From Acidobacteriota bacterium (GTDB taxonomy: Bacteria > Acidobacteriota > Thermoanaerobaculia > UBA5066 > Gp7-AA6), in the NCBI GenBank assembly GCA_027307335.1, contig DAHUXD010000051.1, positions 1 through 64,000 of the forward strand: DNA of 64,000 nt, written 5' to 3'. The notes beneath the pieces are model-generated. The model was not told where the DNA came from, searched no databases, and worked only from the letters and a program-made list of their open reading frames with translations. Numbering within the stretch: position 1 is the stretch's first letter; each line of letters starts with the position of its first letter. This document shows, piece after piece, positions 8,646 to 20,193 of the stretch. The translations under genes and the position numbers were made by a program.

Positions 8646-11306
8646 TCAGCCCAGCTCGTCGAGCAGCTTCGCCACCAGCCCCGTCCATCCCGTCTGGTGG
8701 CTCGCGCCGAGGCCGAGGCCGTTGTCCCCGTGGAAGTACTCGTGGAAGAGCACGAGGTCCTTCCAGTGCGGATCGGTTCGGAAGATCTCGCGGCCGCCGA
8801 AGACCGGCCGGCGCCCCGTCGCATCCGGCAGGAAGATGTTCGAGAGCCGCGTCGCGAGCTCGTGGGCGACCTGGTGCAGGGTCATGCGGCGCCCCGATCC
8901 GGTCGGGCACTCGACCGTGAACGAGTCGCCGAAGTACATGTGGTACCGCTTGAGCGACTCGAGGATGAGGTAGTTCAGCGGGAACCAGACGGGGCCGCGC
9001 CAGTTGGAGTTACCGCCGAAGAGCTTGGTGCGCGACTCGCCGGGCTCGTAGTCGAGGCGGAAGTTCTGTTGGCGCGCGACGAGCTGGTAGGGATGGTCCC
9101 GGTGGTACTGAGAGACGGAGCGGATGCCGTAGGGCGACAGGAACTCCGACTCGTCGAGCATGTACCCGAGCATCCGGGTCAGCTGCTCGGGGCGCACGAC
9201 CGACATGAGGATGCGCTCGTGCTTCCCGTGCGCCGTCATGGACGCGCAGGACCCGGTGAGGTCCGGCCGGTGCTGGAAGAACCACTGCATCCGGCGCTTG
9301 AAGCTCGGGAACCGGTCGATCAGGGCCGAGTCGCCGGTGACGACGGCGGTCAGCGGCAGCAGCCCGACCGCCGACCGCACGCGGATCGGGACCTGGCGTC
9401 CGTCCTCGTGGTGGATCTCGTCGTAGAAGAAGCCGTCCTGCTCGTCCCAGAGCCCGTCGCCGGGCACGTCCGGGCGCTGGACGGCGTAGGCGATGTAGAC
9501 GAAGTGCTCCCAGAACTTGCTCGCGACATCCTCGTAGACCGGGTCCTTCGACGCGAGCTCGAGCGCCATGCCGAGCAGGTTCAGGCAGTACATCGCCATC
9601 CAGCTCGTGCCGTCGGCCTGCGAGAGCACCCAGCCCTCGGGCAGCCTCATGTTGCGGTCGAAGATGCCGATGTTGTCGAGCCCGAGGAAGCCGCCCTGGA
9701 AGATGTTGTTGCCGAGCGCGTCCTTGCGGTTCACCCACCAGTCGAAGTTCAGGAGCAGCTTGTGGAAGACCCGCTCGAGAAACGCGTAGTCGGCGTTGCC
9801 CGTCTTCGCCCGTTCGATCTGGAACACCCGCAGCGCGGCCCACGCGTGCACGGGAGGATTGACGTCGGCGAAGTTCCACTCGTACGCGGGAATCTGGCCG
9901 TTCGGGTGCATGTACCACTCGCGCAGCATCAGCACGAGCTGGTCCTTGGCGAACTGCGCGTCGACGAGCGAGAACACGACGCAGTGAAAGGCGAGGTCCC
10001 ACGCCGCGTACCAGGGAAACTCCCACGTGTCCGGCATCGACAGGATGTCGGCGTTGAAGACGTGGCGCCAGTCGCTGTTGCGCCCCTTCTTCCGCGACTC
10101 GGGCGGTTTCGGCTGCAGCGGGTCCCCGTCGAGCCACCGCCTCACGTCGTACTTGTAGAACTGCTTGGACCAGATCATGCCCGCAAAGGCCTGGCGGGCG
10201 ACGCTCTTCTGCTCGGGCGTCAGGCGCTCGGCGATCACGGCGGCGTAGAACTCGTCGGCCTCGGCCTTCCGGAGCGCCAGGGTCTCTCCGAACGCGTCCC
10301 CGAACGGATCGTCCTTCTCCCAGGGCTCCTCGGTCAGCCGGAGGCGCCGCCGGACGCTTCCGCCCGCGGGCACCTCGAGCCGGAAGCGCGCGGCCGCCTT
10401 CGTGCCGCGGAGCGCCGCGTTCACGGCGGACGCGTCGCGGTCGATCACGTAGCGGTGGAACGCGTCCTTCACGTAGGGAGAGGGATTCGGGGCGCCGAAG
10501 AGCCGAGAGGCGTTCGTCTCGTTCTCGGTGAAGAGGAGCTCCGCGCCCGCCTCGACGTGGAGATAGCGCCGGCCGAGGTAGGCCTCGTCGAGCTCGATCA
10601 CGCGCCGGCCGGCCGGCCGCTCCGCCGCCGCTGCCGAGGGACGCGGACGGTCCGGCTTCCACGACCACGTGTTGCGGAACCAGACGGACGGCAGGAGATC
10701 CAGCGTCGCCGCCTCGGGGCCGCGGTTGAACACCGTGATCGCGATGACGACGTCCTCGGGCGACGCCTTCGCGTATTCGACGAAGACGTCGAAGTAGCGG
10801 CCCTCGTCGAAGATCCCGGTGTCGAGGAGCTCGTACTCCGGATCGTCCATCGTGCGGCGCCGGTTCTCCTCGAGGAGGTGGACGTACGGGTACGCGGCGT
10901 GCGGGTACTTGTAGAGGTACTTCAGGTACGAGTGCGTGGGCGTCGCGTCGAGATAGAACCAGTACTCCTTGACGTCCTCGCCGTGGTTGCCCTCCTCGTT
11001 GTTGAGGCCGAACGGCCGCTCCTTCAGGATCGGGTCGCGGCCGTTCCACAACGCGAGCGCGAAGCAGAGGAGCTGGTGCCGGTCGCTGATGCCGCCGAGC
11101 CCGTCCTCGTTCCAGCGGAACGCGCGCGAGCGCGCGTGGTCGTGGGGAAAATAGTTCCAGGCCGCGCCGTTCGGGCTGTAGTCCTCGCGGACGGTGCCCC
11201 AGGCGCGCTCGGAGAGGTAGGGCCCCCAGCGGTTCCAGTGCTCCCGCCGCGCGTCGTTGGCCGCGACGCGCCGCCCCTCGGCCGTTTCGGCGGGCCTCGG
11301 CCTCAC
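8646..11306 (-). CDS. MGH1-like / GH63-family glycoside hydrolase
   Basis: The ORF track overextends this frame. I chose GTG 11304-11306, which overlaps the zwf stop (GTGA), giving 886 residues. The protein starts at [24 protein letters not shown], the opening typical of GH63/MGH1-like glucosidases. The C-terminal (alpha/alpha)6 barrel has [19 protein letters not shown] and [14 protein letters not shown]. Relatives act on alpha-glucosides such as kojibiose, mannosylglycerate or glucosylglycerate. It has no signal peptide and is probably cytoplasmic. It is the last gene of the gnd-ppgK-zwf operon, so it may free glucose for PpgK; that is inference. Confidence 0.82.
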   Translation of the reverse strand: MRPRPAETAEGRRVAANDARREHWNRWGPYLSERAWGTVREDYSPNGAAWNYFPHDHARSRAFRWNEDGLGGISDRHQLLCFALALWNGRDPILKERPFGLNNEEGNHGEDVKEYWFYLDATPTHSYLKYLYKYPHAAYPYVHLLEENRRRTMDDPEYELLDTGIFDEGRYFDVFVEYAKASPEDVVIAITVFNRGPEAATLDLLPSVWFRNTWSWKPDRPRPSAAAAERPAGRRVIELDEAYLGRRYLHVEAGAELLFTENETNASRLFGAPNPSPYVKDAFHRYVIDRDASAVNAALRGTKAAARFRLEVPAGGSVRRRLRLTEEPWEKDDPFGDAFGETLALRKAEADEFYAAVIAERLTPEQKSVARQAFAGMIWSKQFYKYDVRRWLDGDPLQPKPPESRKKGRNSDWRHVFNADILSMPDTWEFPWYAAWDLAFHCVVFSLVDAQFAKDQLVLMLREWYMHPNGQIPAYEWNFADVNPPVHAWAALRVFQIERAKTGNADYAFLERVFHKLLLNFDWWVNRKDALGNNIFQGGFLGLDNIGIFDRNMRLPEGWVLSQADGTSWMAMYCLNLLGMALELASKDPVYEDVASKFWEHFVYIAYAVQRPDVPGDGLWDEQDGFFYDEIHHEDGRQVPIRVRSAVGLLPLTAVVTGDSALIDRFPSFKRRMQWFFQHRPDLTGSCASMTAHGKHERILMSVVRPEQLTRMLGYMLDESEFLSPYGIRSVSQYHRDHPYQLVARQQNFRLDYEPGESRTKLFGGNSNWRGPVWFPLNYLILESLKRYHMYFGDSFTVECPTGSGRRMTLHQVAHELATRLSNIFLPDATGRRPVFGGREIFRTDPHWKDLVLFHEYFHGDNGLGLGASHQTGWTGLVAKLLDELG

Positions 11307-12682
11307 CGATCGGCGGCCGGGTTGCTCCAGCCCTCCAGCCCCGCGGTCATCCGGTCGGCCTCCTTCGGCCCCCACGTTCCCGGGGCGTAGGGGTGGACCG
11401 GGGTCGCGTCGCCGAGGATCCCGTTCACGACGAGCCAGGCGGCCTCGACGGCGTCCTCGCGCACGAAGAGCGTCGGGTCCCCCTTCATCGCGTCCGTCAG
11501 GAGGCGCTCGTAGGCGTCCACCTCGTCCCTTCCGGAGCTCTGAACGGCCATCAGCTCGGTCGGCATGGAGGCGGCCTCGGTGCCCGGCTTCTTGACGCGC
11601 GCGCCGATCGAAATCGCGATCTTCGGCCCGAGGCGGAAGCGGAAGTAGTTGCTCTCCGTGGGCGAGAGGCGCGACATGGGCGGCCGCTTGAGGTCCACGA
11701 CGACCTCGGTCGCCGTCAGCGGCAGGCACTTTCCGGCGCGGATGAAGAACGGGACGCCGGCCCACCGCCACGAGTTGACCTCCAGTTGCACCGCGGCGAA
11801 CGTCTCGACGGTCGATCCGGGCTTCACCCCGGGCTCCTTCGTGTAGCCCGTGAACTGGCCGCGCACGACGTCTTCGGGTTTCAGAGGCCGGATGGCCCGA
11901 AAGACCTTCACCTGTTCGTCCCGGATCCGGTCGGCGTCGAGCGAGATGGGCGGCTCCATCGCGAGGTACCCGACGACCTGGAGCAGGTGATTCTCGATGA
12001 CGTCCCGGATCGCTCCCGTCTCGTCGTAGAACCTGCCCCGGCCCTGGATGCCGAACTGCTCGGCCATCGTGATCTGGACGCAGTCGACGTAGTTGCGGTT
12101 CCAGATCGGCTCGAGGAAGGTGTTCGCGAACCGGAAGTAGAGGAGGTTCTCGACCGCCTCCTTGCCGAGATAGTGGTCGATCCGGAAGACGTTCGTCTCG
12201 GCGAAGACCGTGTGGAGCGTCTCGTTGAGGGCGCGGGCCGTCGCGTAGTCGTGGCCGAAGGGCTTCTCGATCACGACCCGGGCGCCCGCGGCGCAGCCGG
12301 ACTTGCCGAGCTGCTCGACGACGGCGCCGAAGAGGCTCGGCGGGATCGCGAGGTAGTGCGTCGGCCGCTTCGCCCCGCCCAGGGCCTGGCGCAGCTTCGC
12401 GAACGTCGCCGGGTCCGCGTAGTCGCCGTCGATGTACTGGAGGAGCGAAACGAGCCTGCCGAAGGCCGCCTCGTCGACGCCGCCGCCGTACTCCTGGAGG
12501 CTCTGGCGGGCCCGCTCGCGCAGCTGGTCGACGCTCCAGCCGGATTTCGCGACTCCGATCACGGGCACCGACAGGAAGCCCCGTTTGACCATGCCCTGCA
12601 GGGACGGGAAGATCTTCTTGTAAGCGAGGTCCCCGGTGGCGCCGAAGAAGACGAGGGCGTCCGAGACCTCACCGGACGCCAT
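11303..12682 (-). CDS. zwf: Glucose-6-phosphate dehydrogenase
   Basis: The protein has 459 residues, normal for Zwf. The N-terminal dinucleotide motif [15 protein letters not shown] lies near residue 14, and the active-site peptide RIDHYLGKE follows near 168. It oxidises glucose 6-phosphate to 6-phosphogluconolactone with NAD(P)+, the entry to the oxidative pentose phosphate pathway. The start overlaps the 3' end of ppgK by 14 bases, and its stop overlaps the glycosidase start. No opcA is visible nearby. Confidence 0.97.
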   Translation of the reverse strand: MASGEVSDALVFFGATGDLAYKKIFPSLQGMVKRGFLSVPVIGVAKSGWSVDQLRERARQSLQEYGGGVDEAAFGRLVSLLQYIDGDYADPATFAKLRQALGGAKRPTHYLAIPPSLFGAVVEQLGKSGCAAGARVVIEKPFGHDYATARALNETLHTVFAETNVFRIDHYLGKEAVENLLYFRFANTFLEPIWNRNYVDCVQITMAEQFGIQGRGRFYDETGAIRDVIENHLLQVVGYLAMEPPISLDADRIRDEQVKVFRAIRPLKPEDVVRGQFTGYTKEPGVKPGSTVETFAAVQLEVNSWRWAGVPFFIRAGKCLPLTATEVVVDLKRPPMSRLSPTESNYFRFRLGPKIAISIGARVKKPGTEAASMPTELMAVQSSGRDEVDAYERLLTDAMKGDPTLFVREDAVEAAWLVVNGILGDATPVHPYAPGTWGPKEADRMTAGLEGWSNPAADR

Positions 12683-13382
12683 AGCAGTTCTCCTTCCCGC
12701 GCCAGAGCACGACGCCGCCGAGGAGCCCCTCGACGTTGGAGACCGTCTTCACGCGCGGCGGCAGCTCGAAGTCGATCCGGGCCGCGTTGCCGCCGCCGAT
12801 GTACAGACGGTCGTAGTTGAAGAGCTCCGACAGCGACGCGATCGCCTTGCGGACGCGCCGGTTCCACCGCTTTCGCCCGGCCTTCTTCAGGGCCTTCTTG
12901 CCGACCTCCTCCTCGTAGGTCCTGCGGCGCCAGGCGGCGTGGTGGGCGAGCTGGACGTTCGGCACGAGGCGGCCGTCGACGAAGAGGGAGGAGCCGAAGC
13001 CGGTCCCGAGCGTGATCACGAGCTCGACGCCCTGGCCGCGCACGGCGCCGAGCCCCTGCACGTCGGCGTCGTTGGCGGCGCGCACCGGCACGCCGAGCTC
13101 GCGCGTCAGGAGCCGGTCCACGTCCACGCCGATCCAGGAGGGGTGCAGGTTGAAGGCCGTCTCGACGACGCCCTTGCGCACCCCGCCGGGGAAGCCGACC
13201 GAGGCGCGGTCGTACGCGCCCTGCTGGCCGGCGAGGCCGAGGATCGCCTTCACGAGGGCGCGCGGCGTCGCCGGCCGGGGCGTCTCGACGCGCCGGCGCT
13301 CGCCCAGCGGCTTGCCGGCGTCGTCCACGACGAGCGTCTTGACGCCCGTGCCGCCGATGTCGATGCAAAGGGTCTTCGGCAT
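12669..13382 (-). CDS. ppgK: Polyphosphate glucokinase (ROK family)
   Basis: The protein has 237 residues. The ROK/ASKHA phosphate-1 motif [11 protein letters not shown] is followed by [16 protein letters not shown] (catalytic Asp) and the phosphate-2 motif [11 protein letters not shown]. The segment [20 protein letters not shown] is typical of PpgK rather than ordinary ROK kinases. It phosphorylates glucose using polyphosphate (and often ATP), giving substrate to the overlapping zwf. A PPK2 gene lies 35 kb away in the same window. Whether it prefers polyphosphate cannot be read from sequence alone. Confidence 0.88.
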   Translation of the reverse strand: MPKTLCIDIGGTGVKTLVVDDAGKPLGERRRVETPRPATPRALVKAILGLAGQQGAYDRASVGFPGGVRKGVVETAFNLHPSWIGVDVDRLLTRELGVPVRAANDADVQGLGAVRGQGVELVITLGTGFGSSLFVDGRLVPNVQLAHHAAWRRRTYEEEVGKKALKKAGRKRWNRRVRKAIASLSELFNYDRLYIGGGNAARIDFELPPRVKTVSNVEGLLGGVVLWRGKENCYGVR

Positions 13383-13388
13383 GGCGCG

Positions 13389-14402
13389 CTAGTCCTTCTT
13401 CTCCTCGTGGCCGCCGAACTCGAACCGCATGGCCGACATCAGCTTGTTCGCGAAGTCGGCCTGGCCCCGCGAGGCGAAGCGTTCGTACAGGGCCGACGTG
13501 AGCACCTCGGCGGGCACGCCCTCGTCGATCGCGGCGAGGATCGTCCAGCGGCCCTCGCCCGAGTCCGAGACGCGTCCCTCGAAGTTCTCGAGCTCGGGGG
13601 ACTTCAGCAGCGCGATCGCCGTCAGGTCGAGGAGCCACGAGGCGATGACGCTGCCGCGGCGCCACACCTCGGCGACGTCGGGGATCGGGATGTCGTACTG
13701 GTAGTGCTCCGGGTTCCGGAGCGGCGTCGTCTCGGCGTCGACCTCGCGCGACGTCTTGCCGACGTTGGCGTGCTTCAGGATGTTCAGGCCCTCGGCGTAG
13801 GCCGCCATGATCCCGTACTCGATCCCGTTGTGGACCATCTTGACGAAGTGCCCGGCGCCGGAGGGGCCGCAGTGGAGGTAGCCCAGCTCCGCCGTGCCGC
13901 CGGCCTTCTCGCGGCCCGGCGTCCGCTCGATGTCGCCGCGGCCCGGCGCCAGCGTGCGGAAGACCGGATCGAGCCGCAGGACCGCCTCGCGATCGCCGCC
14001 GATCATCATGCAGTAGCCGCGCTCGAGCCCCCACACGCCGCCGCTCGTGCCCACGTCGACGTAGTGGATGCCGCGCGCGCGCAGCTCGGTCTGCCTCCGG
14101 ATGTCGTCGATGTAGCAGGAGTTGCCGCCGTCGACGATCGTGTCGTCCTTCGAGAGGTTCGGCGCGAGATCGGCGACCGTGCCGTCGACGGCGGCCGCCG
14201 GGACCATCAGCCAGACGGAGCGGGGCGGAGAGAGCTTCGCGACGAACTCGTCGAGCGACGTCGCGCCGACGGCGCCCTCGCCCGCGAGCGCCTTCACGGT
14301 CTCGGCGCTGCGGTCGTAGACCACGCACTGGTGCCCGCCCTTCATCAGGCGGCGGACCATGTTCGCGCCCATCCGGCCGAGACCGATCATGCCGAGCTGC
14401 AT
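13389..14402 (-). CDS. gnd: 6-phosphogluconate dehydrogenase, short (GndA/YqeC-type) form
   Basis: I trimmed the start to ATG 14400-14402 because AGGGAGG lies 6 bases upstream and the Rossmann motif [19 protein letters not shown] begins at once. The 337 residues match the short, often NAD+-preferring class rather than the 470-residue E. coli form. The signatures [14 protein letters not shown] and [19 protein letters not shown] are intact. It decarboxylates 6-phosphogluconate to ribulose 5-phosphate. It is the first gene of the leftward operon gnd-ppgK-zwf-glycosidase. Confidence 0.95.
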   Translation of the reverse strand: MQLGMIGLGRMGANMVRRLMKGGHQCVVYDRSAETVKALAGEGAVGATSLDEFVAKLSPPRSVWLMVPAAAVDGTVADLAPNLSKDDTIVDGGNSCYIDDIRRQTELRARGIHYVDVGTSGGVWGLERGYCMMIGGDREAVLRLDPVFRTLAPGRGDIERTPGREKAGGTAELGYLHCGPSGAGHFVKMVHNGIEYGIMAAYAEGLNILKHANVGKTSREVDAETTPLRNPEHYQYDIPIPDVAEVWRRGSVIASWLLDLTAIALLKSPELENFEGRVSDSGEGRWTILAAIDEGVPAEVLTSALYERFASRGQADFANKLMSAMRFEFGGHEEKKD

Positions 14403-14511
14403 GGATCCTCCCTGGGAAACGGGGGAGGCAGCATATCGCGCGCCCGCGGAGAGCGGCCACGGGTCCGCGTCGGGAGAGCGGGATAGGATCTCCGAAACGC
14501 GGAGGAATTTC
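14403..14511. promoter_or_regulatory. Divergent promoter region of the two sugar-phosphate operons
   Basis: This 109-base gap lies between divergent gnd and the DUF4136-pgm-tal-pgi-pgl operon, so both operons must start here. Each side has a clear ribosome site (AGGGAGG leftward, GCGGAGG rightward). GGATAGGATCT (about 14481-14491) is a possible rightward -10. No repressor operator is obvious. Confidence 0.4.
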
Positions 14512-15075
14512 ATGAGATTCGGACCGGGGAGGGGTCTCGTCGTCGCGGCGGCCATCGCGTTGACGGCGGGCTGCGCGTCGGCGCCGGCGACGAAGGTCGG
14601 CTGGGACCAGAACGTGACGTTCTCGAACTACCACACCTGGGCGTGGAGACCGGACGGCTCCATCAACGATCCGACGTGGGCGCGCCGCTGCCAGGACGTG
14701 CTCTCCGATCAGCTCAAGTCGGACGGGCTGAAGCAGGTCTCGCTCGACGAGAACCCCGACCTCTGGGCCGTGATGCACGTGCGGCTCTCGGCGGAGGCCG
14801 TCGTGACCCCGTTCGATCCGAACTGGGGCTACGCGTGGGGCGCATGGGCGCCGCTCGACGACTACGAGACGCAGATCCCGGTCGGGACGATCATCGTCGA
14901 CCTCGTCGATCCGAAGCTGAAGCGCATCGTCTGGCGCGGGCGCGCGAAGGACGCGATCGATTCCGGCAAGTCCAACGAGGCGCGCGAGGAGAAGCTCCGG
15001 TCGGTCCTCGCGCAGCTCTTCGCGGGGTACCCGCCGTCCACGGCTTCAAAAGCGGCGGCGGGGCAGGGCCTTTGA
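14512..15075 (+). CDS. DUF4136 lipoprotein
   Basis: The start is ATG 14512 after GCGGAGGAATTTC; the longer ORF in the track is in frame but starts inside the divergent gnd. The product has 187 residues, lipobox LTAGC, and the DUF4136 pattern FSNYHTWAW...ADPRVRAR-like region followed by [19 protein letters not shown]. Family members are outer-membrane or periplasmic lipoproteins without a known function. Its place at the head of a sugar-phosphate operon is unexpected. The stop overlaps the TTG of pgm. Confidence 0.8.
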   Translation: MRFGPGRGLVVAAAIALTAGCASAPATKVGWDQNVTFSNYHTWAWRPDGSINDPTWARRCQDVLSDQLKSDGLKQVSLDENPDLWAVMHVRLSAEAVVTPFDPNWGYAWGAWAPLDDYETQIPVGTIIVDLVDPKLKRIVWRGRAKDAIDSGKSNEAREEKLRSVLAQLFAGYPPSTASKAAAGQGL

Positions 15076-16715
15076 CCGTTTCGCCCCTCGCGGGCAAAAC
15101 GGCGCCGTCCTCGATCCTCGTCGACGTTCCGAAGCTCGTCACCGCGTACTACACGGGCCGGCCCGACCCGGCGGTGCCGGCGCAGCGCGTCGCGTTCGGC
15201 ACGTCCGGTCACCGCGGCTCCTCCTTCGACGACGCGTTCAACGAGGCGCACATCCTCGCGATGACCGAGGCGATCTGCCGCCACCGGCGCGCGCAGAAGA
15301 TCGATGGGCCTCTCTTCCTCGGCATCGACACTCATGCGCTCTCGGCGCCGGCGTTCGCGACGGCCGTCGAGGTGCTCGCGGCGCACGAGGTGGAAGTCCG
15401 CGTCGACGCCGAGGGCGGCTACACGCCGACCCCCGTCGTGTCCCACGCGATCCTCACGCACAACCGCGGCCGCGGCGACGGTCTCGCGGACGGCATCGTG
15501 ATCACGCCGTCGCACAATCCGCCGCGATACGGCGGCTTCAAGTACAACCCGCCCACCGGCGGCCCCGCGGAGGCGGACGTCACCGCAGCGATCGAGAAGA
15601 CCGCGAACGAGCTCCTCGCCGACGCGCCGCGGAGCGTCCGGCGCATGCCGTACGAGCGCGCCCGCAAGGCGGCGACCACGCGCCCGCATCCCTTCCGCGA
15701 GCGTTACGTCGACGACCTCGCCTCGGTCGTCGACTGCGAGGCGATCCGCGGAAGCGGCGTCCGCATCGGCGCCGACCCGCTCGGCGGCGCGAGCGTCGCG
15801 TACTGGGACGCGATCCGCGAGCGCTGGGGACTGAACCTCGAGGTCGTGAACCGCGAGGTCGACGCGACGTTCCGGTTCATGACGGTCGACTGGGACGGTC
15901 AGATCCGAATGGACCCCTCGTCGCCGCCCGCGATGGCGAGCCTGGTCGCGCTGAAGGACCGCTACGACGTCGCGTTCGCCAACGACGCCGACGCGGACCG
16001 CCACGGCATCGTCACGCGCGGCCAGGGACTCCTCGAGCCGAACCACTACCTTTCGGTCGCGATCGCTTACCTCTTCGCGGAGCGTCCCCGGTGGCCCGCG
16101 GCGGCCGCCGTCGGCAAGACGCTCGTCTCGAGCGGGATGATCGACCGCGTCGCGGCGCGGCTCGGGCGGCGGCTCGTCGAGGTGCCGGTCGGGTTCAAGT
16201 GGTTCGTCGAGGGACTCCTCTCCGGCGCGCTCGGCTTCGGCGGCGAGGAGAGCGCGGGAGCGGCGTTCCTGCGCCGCGACGGCACCGTCTGGACGACGGA
16301 CAAGGACGGCATCGCCCCGAACCTCCTCGCCGCCGAGATCACCGCGCGCACCGGGAAGGACCCCGGGGAGCGGTACCGCGCGCTCACCGCGGAGTTCGGC
16401 TCGCCCTGCTACACGCGCATCGACGCGCCGGCGACGCCCGAGCAGAAGGACAAGCTGAAGCGCCTGTCCCCCGAGTCGGTCGCGGCCGCCACGCTCGCGG
16501 GCGAGCCCATCCGCGCGAAGCTGACCCGGGCGCCCGGCAACGGGGCGCCGATCGGCGGCCTCAAGGTCGTGGCGGAAAGCGGCTGGTTCGCGGCCCGACC
16601 GTCCGGAACCGAGAACATCTACAAGATTTACGCGGAGAGCTTTCGCGACCGGACCCACCTGGAGGCCATCGTGGCCGAGGCGCAGCGGATCGTGGGCCGC
16701 GCCCTCGTGTCATGA
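15072..16715 (+). CDS. pgm: Phosphoglucomutase (alpha-D-glucose-phosphate specific)
   Basis: TTG 15072 overlaps the previous stop (TTGA) and gives 547 residues, almost the same length as E. coli Pgm. The phosphoserine loop VITPSHNPP, the metal loop DADADRHG, the sugar loop [10 protein letters not shown] and the phosphate-binding [12 protein letters not shown] are all present. It interconverts glucose 1-phosphate and glucose 6-phosphate, linking glycogen and trehalose metabolism to the pathway around it. Confidence 0.96.
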   Translation: MTVSPLAGKTAPSSILVDVPKLVTAYYTGRPDPAVPAQRVAFGTSGHRGSSFDDAFNEAHILAMTEAICRHRRAQKIDGPLFLGIDTHALSAPAFATAVEVLAAHEVEVRVDAEGGYTPTPVVSHAILTHNRGRGDGLADGIVITPSHNPPRYGGFKYNPPTGGPAEADVTAAIEKTANELLADAPRSVRRMPYERARKAATTRPHPFRERYVDDLASVVDCEAIRGSGVRIGADPLGGASVAYWDAIRERWGLNLEVVNREVDATFRFMTVDWDGQIRMDPSSPPAMASLVALKDRYDVAFANDADADRHGIVTRGQGLLEPNHYLSVAIAYLFAERPRWPAAAAVGKTLVSSGMIDRVAARLGRRLVEVPVGFKWFVEGLLSGALGFGGEESAGAAFLRRDGTVWTTDKDGIAPNLLAAEITARTGKDPGERYRALTAEFGSPCYTRIDAPATPEQKDKLKRLSPESVAAATLAGEPIRAKLTRAPGNGAPIGGLKVVAESGWFAARPSGTENIYKIYAESFRDRTHLEAIVAEAQRIVGRALVS

Positions 16716-16744
16716 TCGGCCCTTCGTTTTCGGCGAGGTGACCC

Positions 16745-17830
16745 ATGAAAGCCACGGAGAAGCTCCACGCCATCGGCCAGAGCCTCTGGCTCGACAACAT
16801 CACCCGCGACCTCCTCGACAGCGGCACGCTCCAGCGGTACGTGGACGAGCTGTCGGTGTCGGGCCTGACGTCGAACCCGACGATCTTCGATCAGGCGCTC
16901 AAGAAGAGTCCGGCGTACGACGCGTCGATCCGGAAGAAGGCCGGACGGAGCAAGTCGGACGAGGCGCTCTTCTTCGAGATCGCGCTCGAGGACCTGACGC
17001 GCGCCGCGGACGTCTTTCGCCCCGTCTGGGACCGCACCGACGGCGTCGACGGGTGGGTCTCGCTCGAGGTGTCGCCGCTCCTCGCGCACGACACGGCCCG
17101 GACGATCGCGGCGGCGAAGGATCTCTTCGCGAAGGCCGCGCGGCCGAACCTCTTCATCAAGATCCCCGGCACGCCGGAGGGGCTGCCCGCGATCGAGGAA
17201 GCGATCTTCGCGGGCGTGCCCGTCAACGTCACGCTGCTCTTCTCGCGCGACCAGTACGTGGCCGCGGCCGAGGCGTTCATGAAGGGCGTCGAGCGCCGCA
17301 TCGACGCGGGCCTGAACCCCGCCGTCGCGTCCGTCGCGTCCCTCTTCGTCAGCCGCTGGGACGTCGCGGTGGCCGACAGGGTGCCGGACGCGCTGAAGGA
17401 CCGGCTCGGCATCGCCGTCGCGCGCCGCGCGTACAACGCCTACTGCGCGCTCCTCGGATCGCCGCGCTGGCTGCGCGCCTACAACTCGGGCGCGAGGCCG
17501 CAGCGCCTGCTGTGGGCGTCGACCGGCACGAAGGACCCGAAGTCTCCCGACACGCTCTACGTCAAGGCCCTCGCGGCGCCGTTCACCGTGAACACCATGC
17601 CCGAGGCCACGCTGAAGGCGATGGCCGACCACGGCGAGGTCGGCGGGACGCTCCCGCCCGACGGCGGCGACGCGGAGGCGGTGCTCGTGCAGTTCGAGGA
17701 CGCCGGCATCCGGGTCGGCGCGCTCGCCGCGAAGCTGCAGGAGGACGGCGCGAAGGCGTTCGTCGCCTCCTGGAACGAGCTCCTCGGCGGGATCGCGTCG
17801 AAGAGCGCCGCCCTCGGCAAGGCGAGCTGA
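16745..17830 (+). CDS. tal: Transaldolase (long, actinobacterial-type)
   Basis: The protein has 361 residues. [16 protein letters not shown] near residue 38 and the Schiff-base lysine segment [13 protein letters not shown] near 136 are typical of the long transaldolase class. GAGGTGA precedes the ATG. It moves a dihydroxyacetone unit between sugar phosphates in the non-oxidative pentose phosphate branch. It lies 29 bases after pgm. No transketolase is visible in the window. Confidence 0.95.
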   Translation: MKATEKLHAIGQSLWLDNITRDLLDSGTLQRYVDELSVSGLTSNPTIFDQALKKSPAYDASIRKKAGRSKSDEALFFEIALEDLTRAADVFRPVWDRTDGVDGWVSLEVSPLLAHDTARTIAAAKDLFAKAARPNLFIKIPGTPEGLPAIEEAIFAGVPVNVTLLFSRDQYVAAAEAFMKGVERRIDAGLNPAVASVASLFVSRWDVAVADRVPDALKDRLGIAVARRAYNAYCALLGSPRWLRAYNSGARPQRLLWASTGTKDPKSPDTLYVKALAAPFTVNTMPEATLKAMADHGEVGGTLPPDGGDAEAVLVQFEDAGIRVGALAAKLQEDGAKAFVASWNELLGGIASKSAALGKAS

Positions 17831-17831
17831 G

Positions 17832-19481
17832 TTGACGACCGGCGCCCTGCCGCCGCTCGCCGGGCGCCCGGCCTGGAGGGCGCTCGCCGTTCATCACGCG
17901 CAGGTTCGCGACGTCACGCTCCGGCGCCTCTTCGCCGACGACCCGGGGCGCGGCGAGCGGCTGACGCTCGAGGCTGCGGGCCTCTTCCTCGACTACTCGA
18001 AGAACCGCATCACCGACGAGACCCTCCGCCTCCTCGCGGACCTCGCCCGCGAGTGCGGGGTCGCCGAGCGGCGCGACGCGATGTTCCGCGGCGAGAAGAT
18101 CAACGTCACCGAGAACCGCGCGGTGCTCCACGTCGCGCTGCGCGCGCCGAAGGGCGAGGTCATCCGCGTCGACGGGAAGGACGTCGTGCCGGAGGTCCAC
18201 GCCGTCCTCGACCGGATGGCGGCGTTCTCCGAGAAGGTGCGCGGCGGCGCATGGACCGGCCACACCGGGAAGCGGATCCGAAACGTCATCAACATCGGCA
18301 TCGGCGGCTCCGACCTCGGTCCCGTCATGGCTTACGAGGCGCTCCGCCACTACAGCGACCGCGCGATGGCGTTCCGCTTCGTCTCGAACGTCGACGGGAC
18401 CGACTTCGCCGAGGCGACGAGGGACCTCGATCCCGCGGAGACGCTCTTCATCATCTCCTCGAAGACGTTCACCACGCTCGAGACGATGACGAACGCGCAC
18501 ACCGCGCGCGACTGGGCGCTCGCCGGCCTCGGGGGCGACGCGAAGGCGGTCGCGAAGCACTTCGTCGCGGTCTCGACGAACGCGGCGAAGGTCTCGGAGT
18601 TCGGCATCGACACGGCGAACATGTTCGGCTTCTGGGACTGGGTCGGCGGCCGCTACTCGATGGACTCGGCGATCGGACTCTCGACGATGCTCGCGGTGGG
18701 CCCGGAGAACTTCCGCTCGATGCTGGCGGGCTTCCACGCCATGGACGAGCACTTCCGCACGGCGCCGCTCGAGAAGAACCTGCCGGTGCTGATGGGTCTC
18801 CTCGCGGTCTGGTACAACGACTTCTTCGGCGCGGCGACGGTCGCGGTCCTGCCGTACGAGCAGTACCTCGAGCGCTTCCCGGCGTACCTGCAGCAGCTGA
18901 CGATGGAGTCGAACGGCAAGCACGTCCGGCTCGACGGGTCGCCGGTCGGCGCCGACACGGGGCCGGTGTACTGGGGCGAGCCCGGCACGAACGGGCAGCA
19001 CTCGTTCTACCAGCTCATCCACCAGGGCACGCGCCTGATCCCGTGCGACTTCATCGCGTTCGCCGAGGCGCTGAACCCGCTCGGCCGCCACCACGACCTC
19101 CTCGTCGCGAACGTGTTCGCGCAGGCGGAGGCCCTCGCCTTCGGCAAGACGGCCGAGGAGGTGAAGGCGGAGGGCACGCCGGGCGGACTCGTGCCGCACC
19201 GCGTCTTCGAGGGCAACCGGCCGACGAACGTGATCCTCGCGCCGAAGCTGACGCCCGAGGCGCTCGGCGCGCTCGTCGCGCTCTACGAGCACAGCGTGTT
19301 CACGCAGGGCGCGATCTGGGGCATCGACTCGTTCGACCAGTGGGGCGTCGAGCTGGGGAAGGTCCTGGCCCAGCGGATCGTGCCGGAGCTCGAGGCGGAG
19401 GACGAGCCGAGGCTCGCGCACGACACGTCCACGAACGCGCTGATCCGCCGCTACCGCCGGAGAAAATCACCGGCCCGATGA
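17832..19481 (+). CDS. pgi: Glucose-6-phosphate isomerase
   Basis: TTG 17832 lies directly after the tal stop and gives 549 residues, the same length as E. coli Pgi. The family signatures [25 protein letters not shown] and the C-terminal [14 protein letters not shown] are present. The catalytic Glu and His segments ([25 protein letters not shown]) are intact. It interconverts glucose 6-phosphate and fructose 6-phosphate. Its stop overlaps the pgl ATG. Confidence 0.96.
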   Translation: MTTGALPPLAGRPAWRALAVHHAQVRDVTLRRLFADDPGRGERLTLEAAGLFLDYSKNRITDETLRLLADLARECGVAERRDAMFRGEKINVTENRAVLHVALRAPKGEVIRVDGKDVVPEVHAVLDRMAAFSEKVRGGAWTGHTGKRIRNVINIGIGGSDLGPVMAYEALRHYSDRAMAFRFVSNVDGTDFAEATRDLDPAETLFIISSKTFTTLETMTNAHTARDWALAGLGGDAKAVAKHFVAVSTNAAKVSEFGIDTANMFGFWDWVGGRYSMDSAIGLSTMLAVGPENFRSMLAGFHAMDEHFRTAPLEKNLPVLMGLLAVWYNDFFGAATVAVLPYEQYLERFPAYLQQLTMESNGKHVRLDGSPVGADTGPVYWGEPGTNGQHSFYQLIHQGTRLIPCDFIAFAEALNPLGRHHDLLVANVFAQAEALAFGKTAEEVKAEGTPGGLVPHRVFEGNRPTNVILAPKLTPEALGALVALYEHSVFTQGAIWGIDSFDQWGVELGKVLAQRIVPELEAEDEPRLAHDTSTNALIRRYRRRKSPAR

Positions 19482-20170
19482 AGCTCGAGGTCCTGCCCGA
19501 CGCGGCAGCGGCCGCGGCGCGGGCCGCCACGCGGCTCGCCGACGCGGCTCGGCAGGCCGTCGCGGCGCGAGGCCGGTTCGTCTTCGCCGTCAGCGGCGGG
19601 CACAGCCCCTGGGTCATGCTGCGGGCCTTCGCGGGGGAGCCGCTGCCCTGGGAGAACGTCCACGTCTTCCAGGTGGACGAGCGGGTCGCGCCGGCGGGGG
19701 ACCCTGACCGGAACCTCACGCACCTGAAGGAGAGTCTCCTCTCGCACGCGCCCCTGCCCGAGGCCAACGTCCACGCGATGCCGGTCGAAGCGGCGGATCT
19801 CGACGCCGCCGCTCGCGAGTACGCGCGCGAGCTCGAGCGGATGACGGGAAGACCGCCCGTCCTCGACCTCGCGCATCTCGGGCTCGGCCCCGACGGGCAC
19901 ACGGCGTCGCTCGTTCCGGGCGACCCGGTGCTTTCCGTGACGGACCGCGACGTCGCGCTCACGGCGGTCTACGCGGGGCACCGCCGCATGACCCTGACGT
20001 ATCCGGTCCTCGACCGTGCGCGCCGGGTGCTCTGGCTCGTCACGGGCGGGGAGAAGGCGCCCGTCCTTCCGCGTCTGATGCGGGGCGACCCCTCGATTCC
20101 GGCGGGCCGGGTGAGCGCTGCCGCCGCCGACGTGATCGCCGACGCGGCCGCCGCCGCGACCGCGACGTAA
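19478..20170 (+). CDS. pgl: 6-phosphogluconolactonase
   Basis: I set the start at ATG 19478 (ATGA with pgi); the longer ORF in the track belongs to another frame inside pgi. The 230-residue product has [22 protein letters not shown] and [16 protein letters not shown], all typical of Pgl/DevB. It hydrolyses 6-phosphogluconolactone, completing the oxidative pentose phosphate branch together with divergent zwf and gnd. Confidence 0.93.
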   Translation: MKLEVLPDAAAAAARAATRLADAARQAVAARGRFVFAVSGGHSPWVMLRAFAGEPLPWENVHVFQVDERVAPAGDPDRNLTHLKESLLSHAPLPEANVHAMPVEAADLDAAAREYARELERMTGRPPVLDLAHLGLGPDGHTASLVPGDPVLSVTDRDVALTAVYAGHRRMTLTYPVLDRARRVLWLVTGGEKAPVLPRLMRGDPSIPAGRVSAAAADVIADAAAAATAT

Positions 20171-20193
20171 GTAAACACTTTCCCCGTTGGAGC

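Noticed and set aside
8535-11390. 951-residue plus-strand ORF
   Set aside because: It is antisense to the glycosidase gene, Arg/Val/Glu/Asp-rich with no domain: a shadow frame typical of GC-rich DNA. The same holds for the large ORFs at 36374-38332, 32235-33767, 34527-36422 and 5061-6773.
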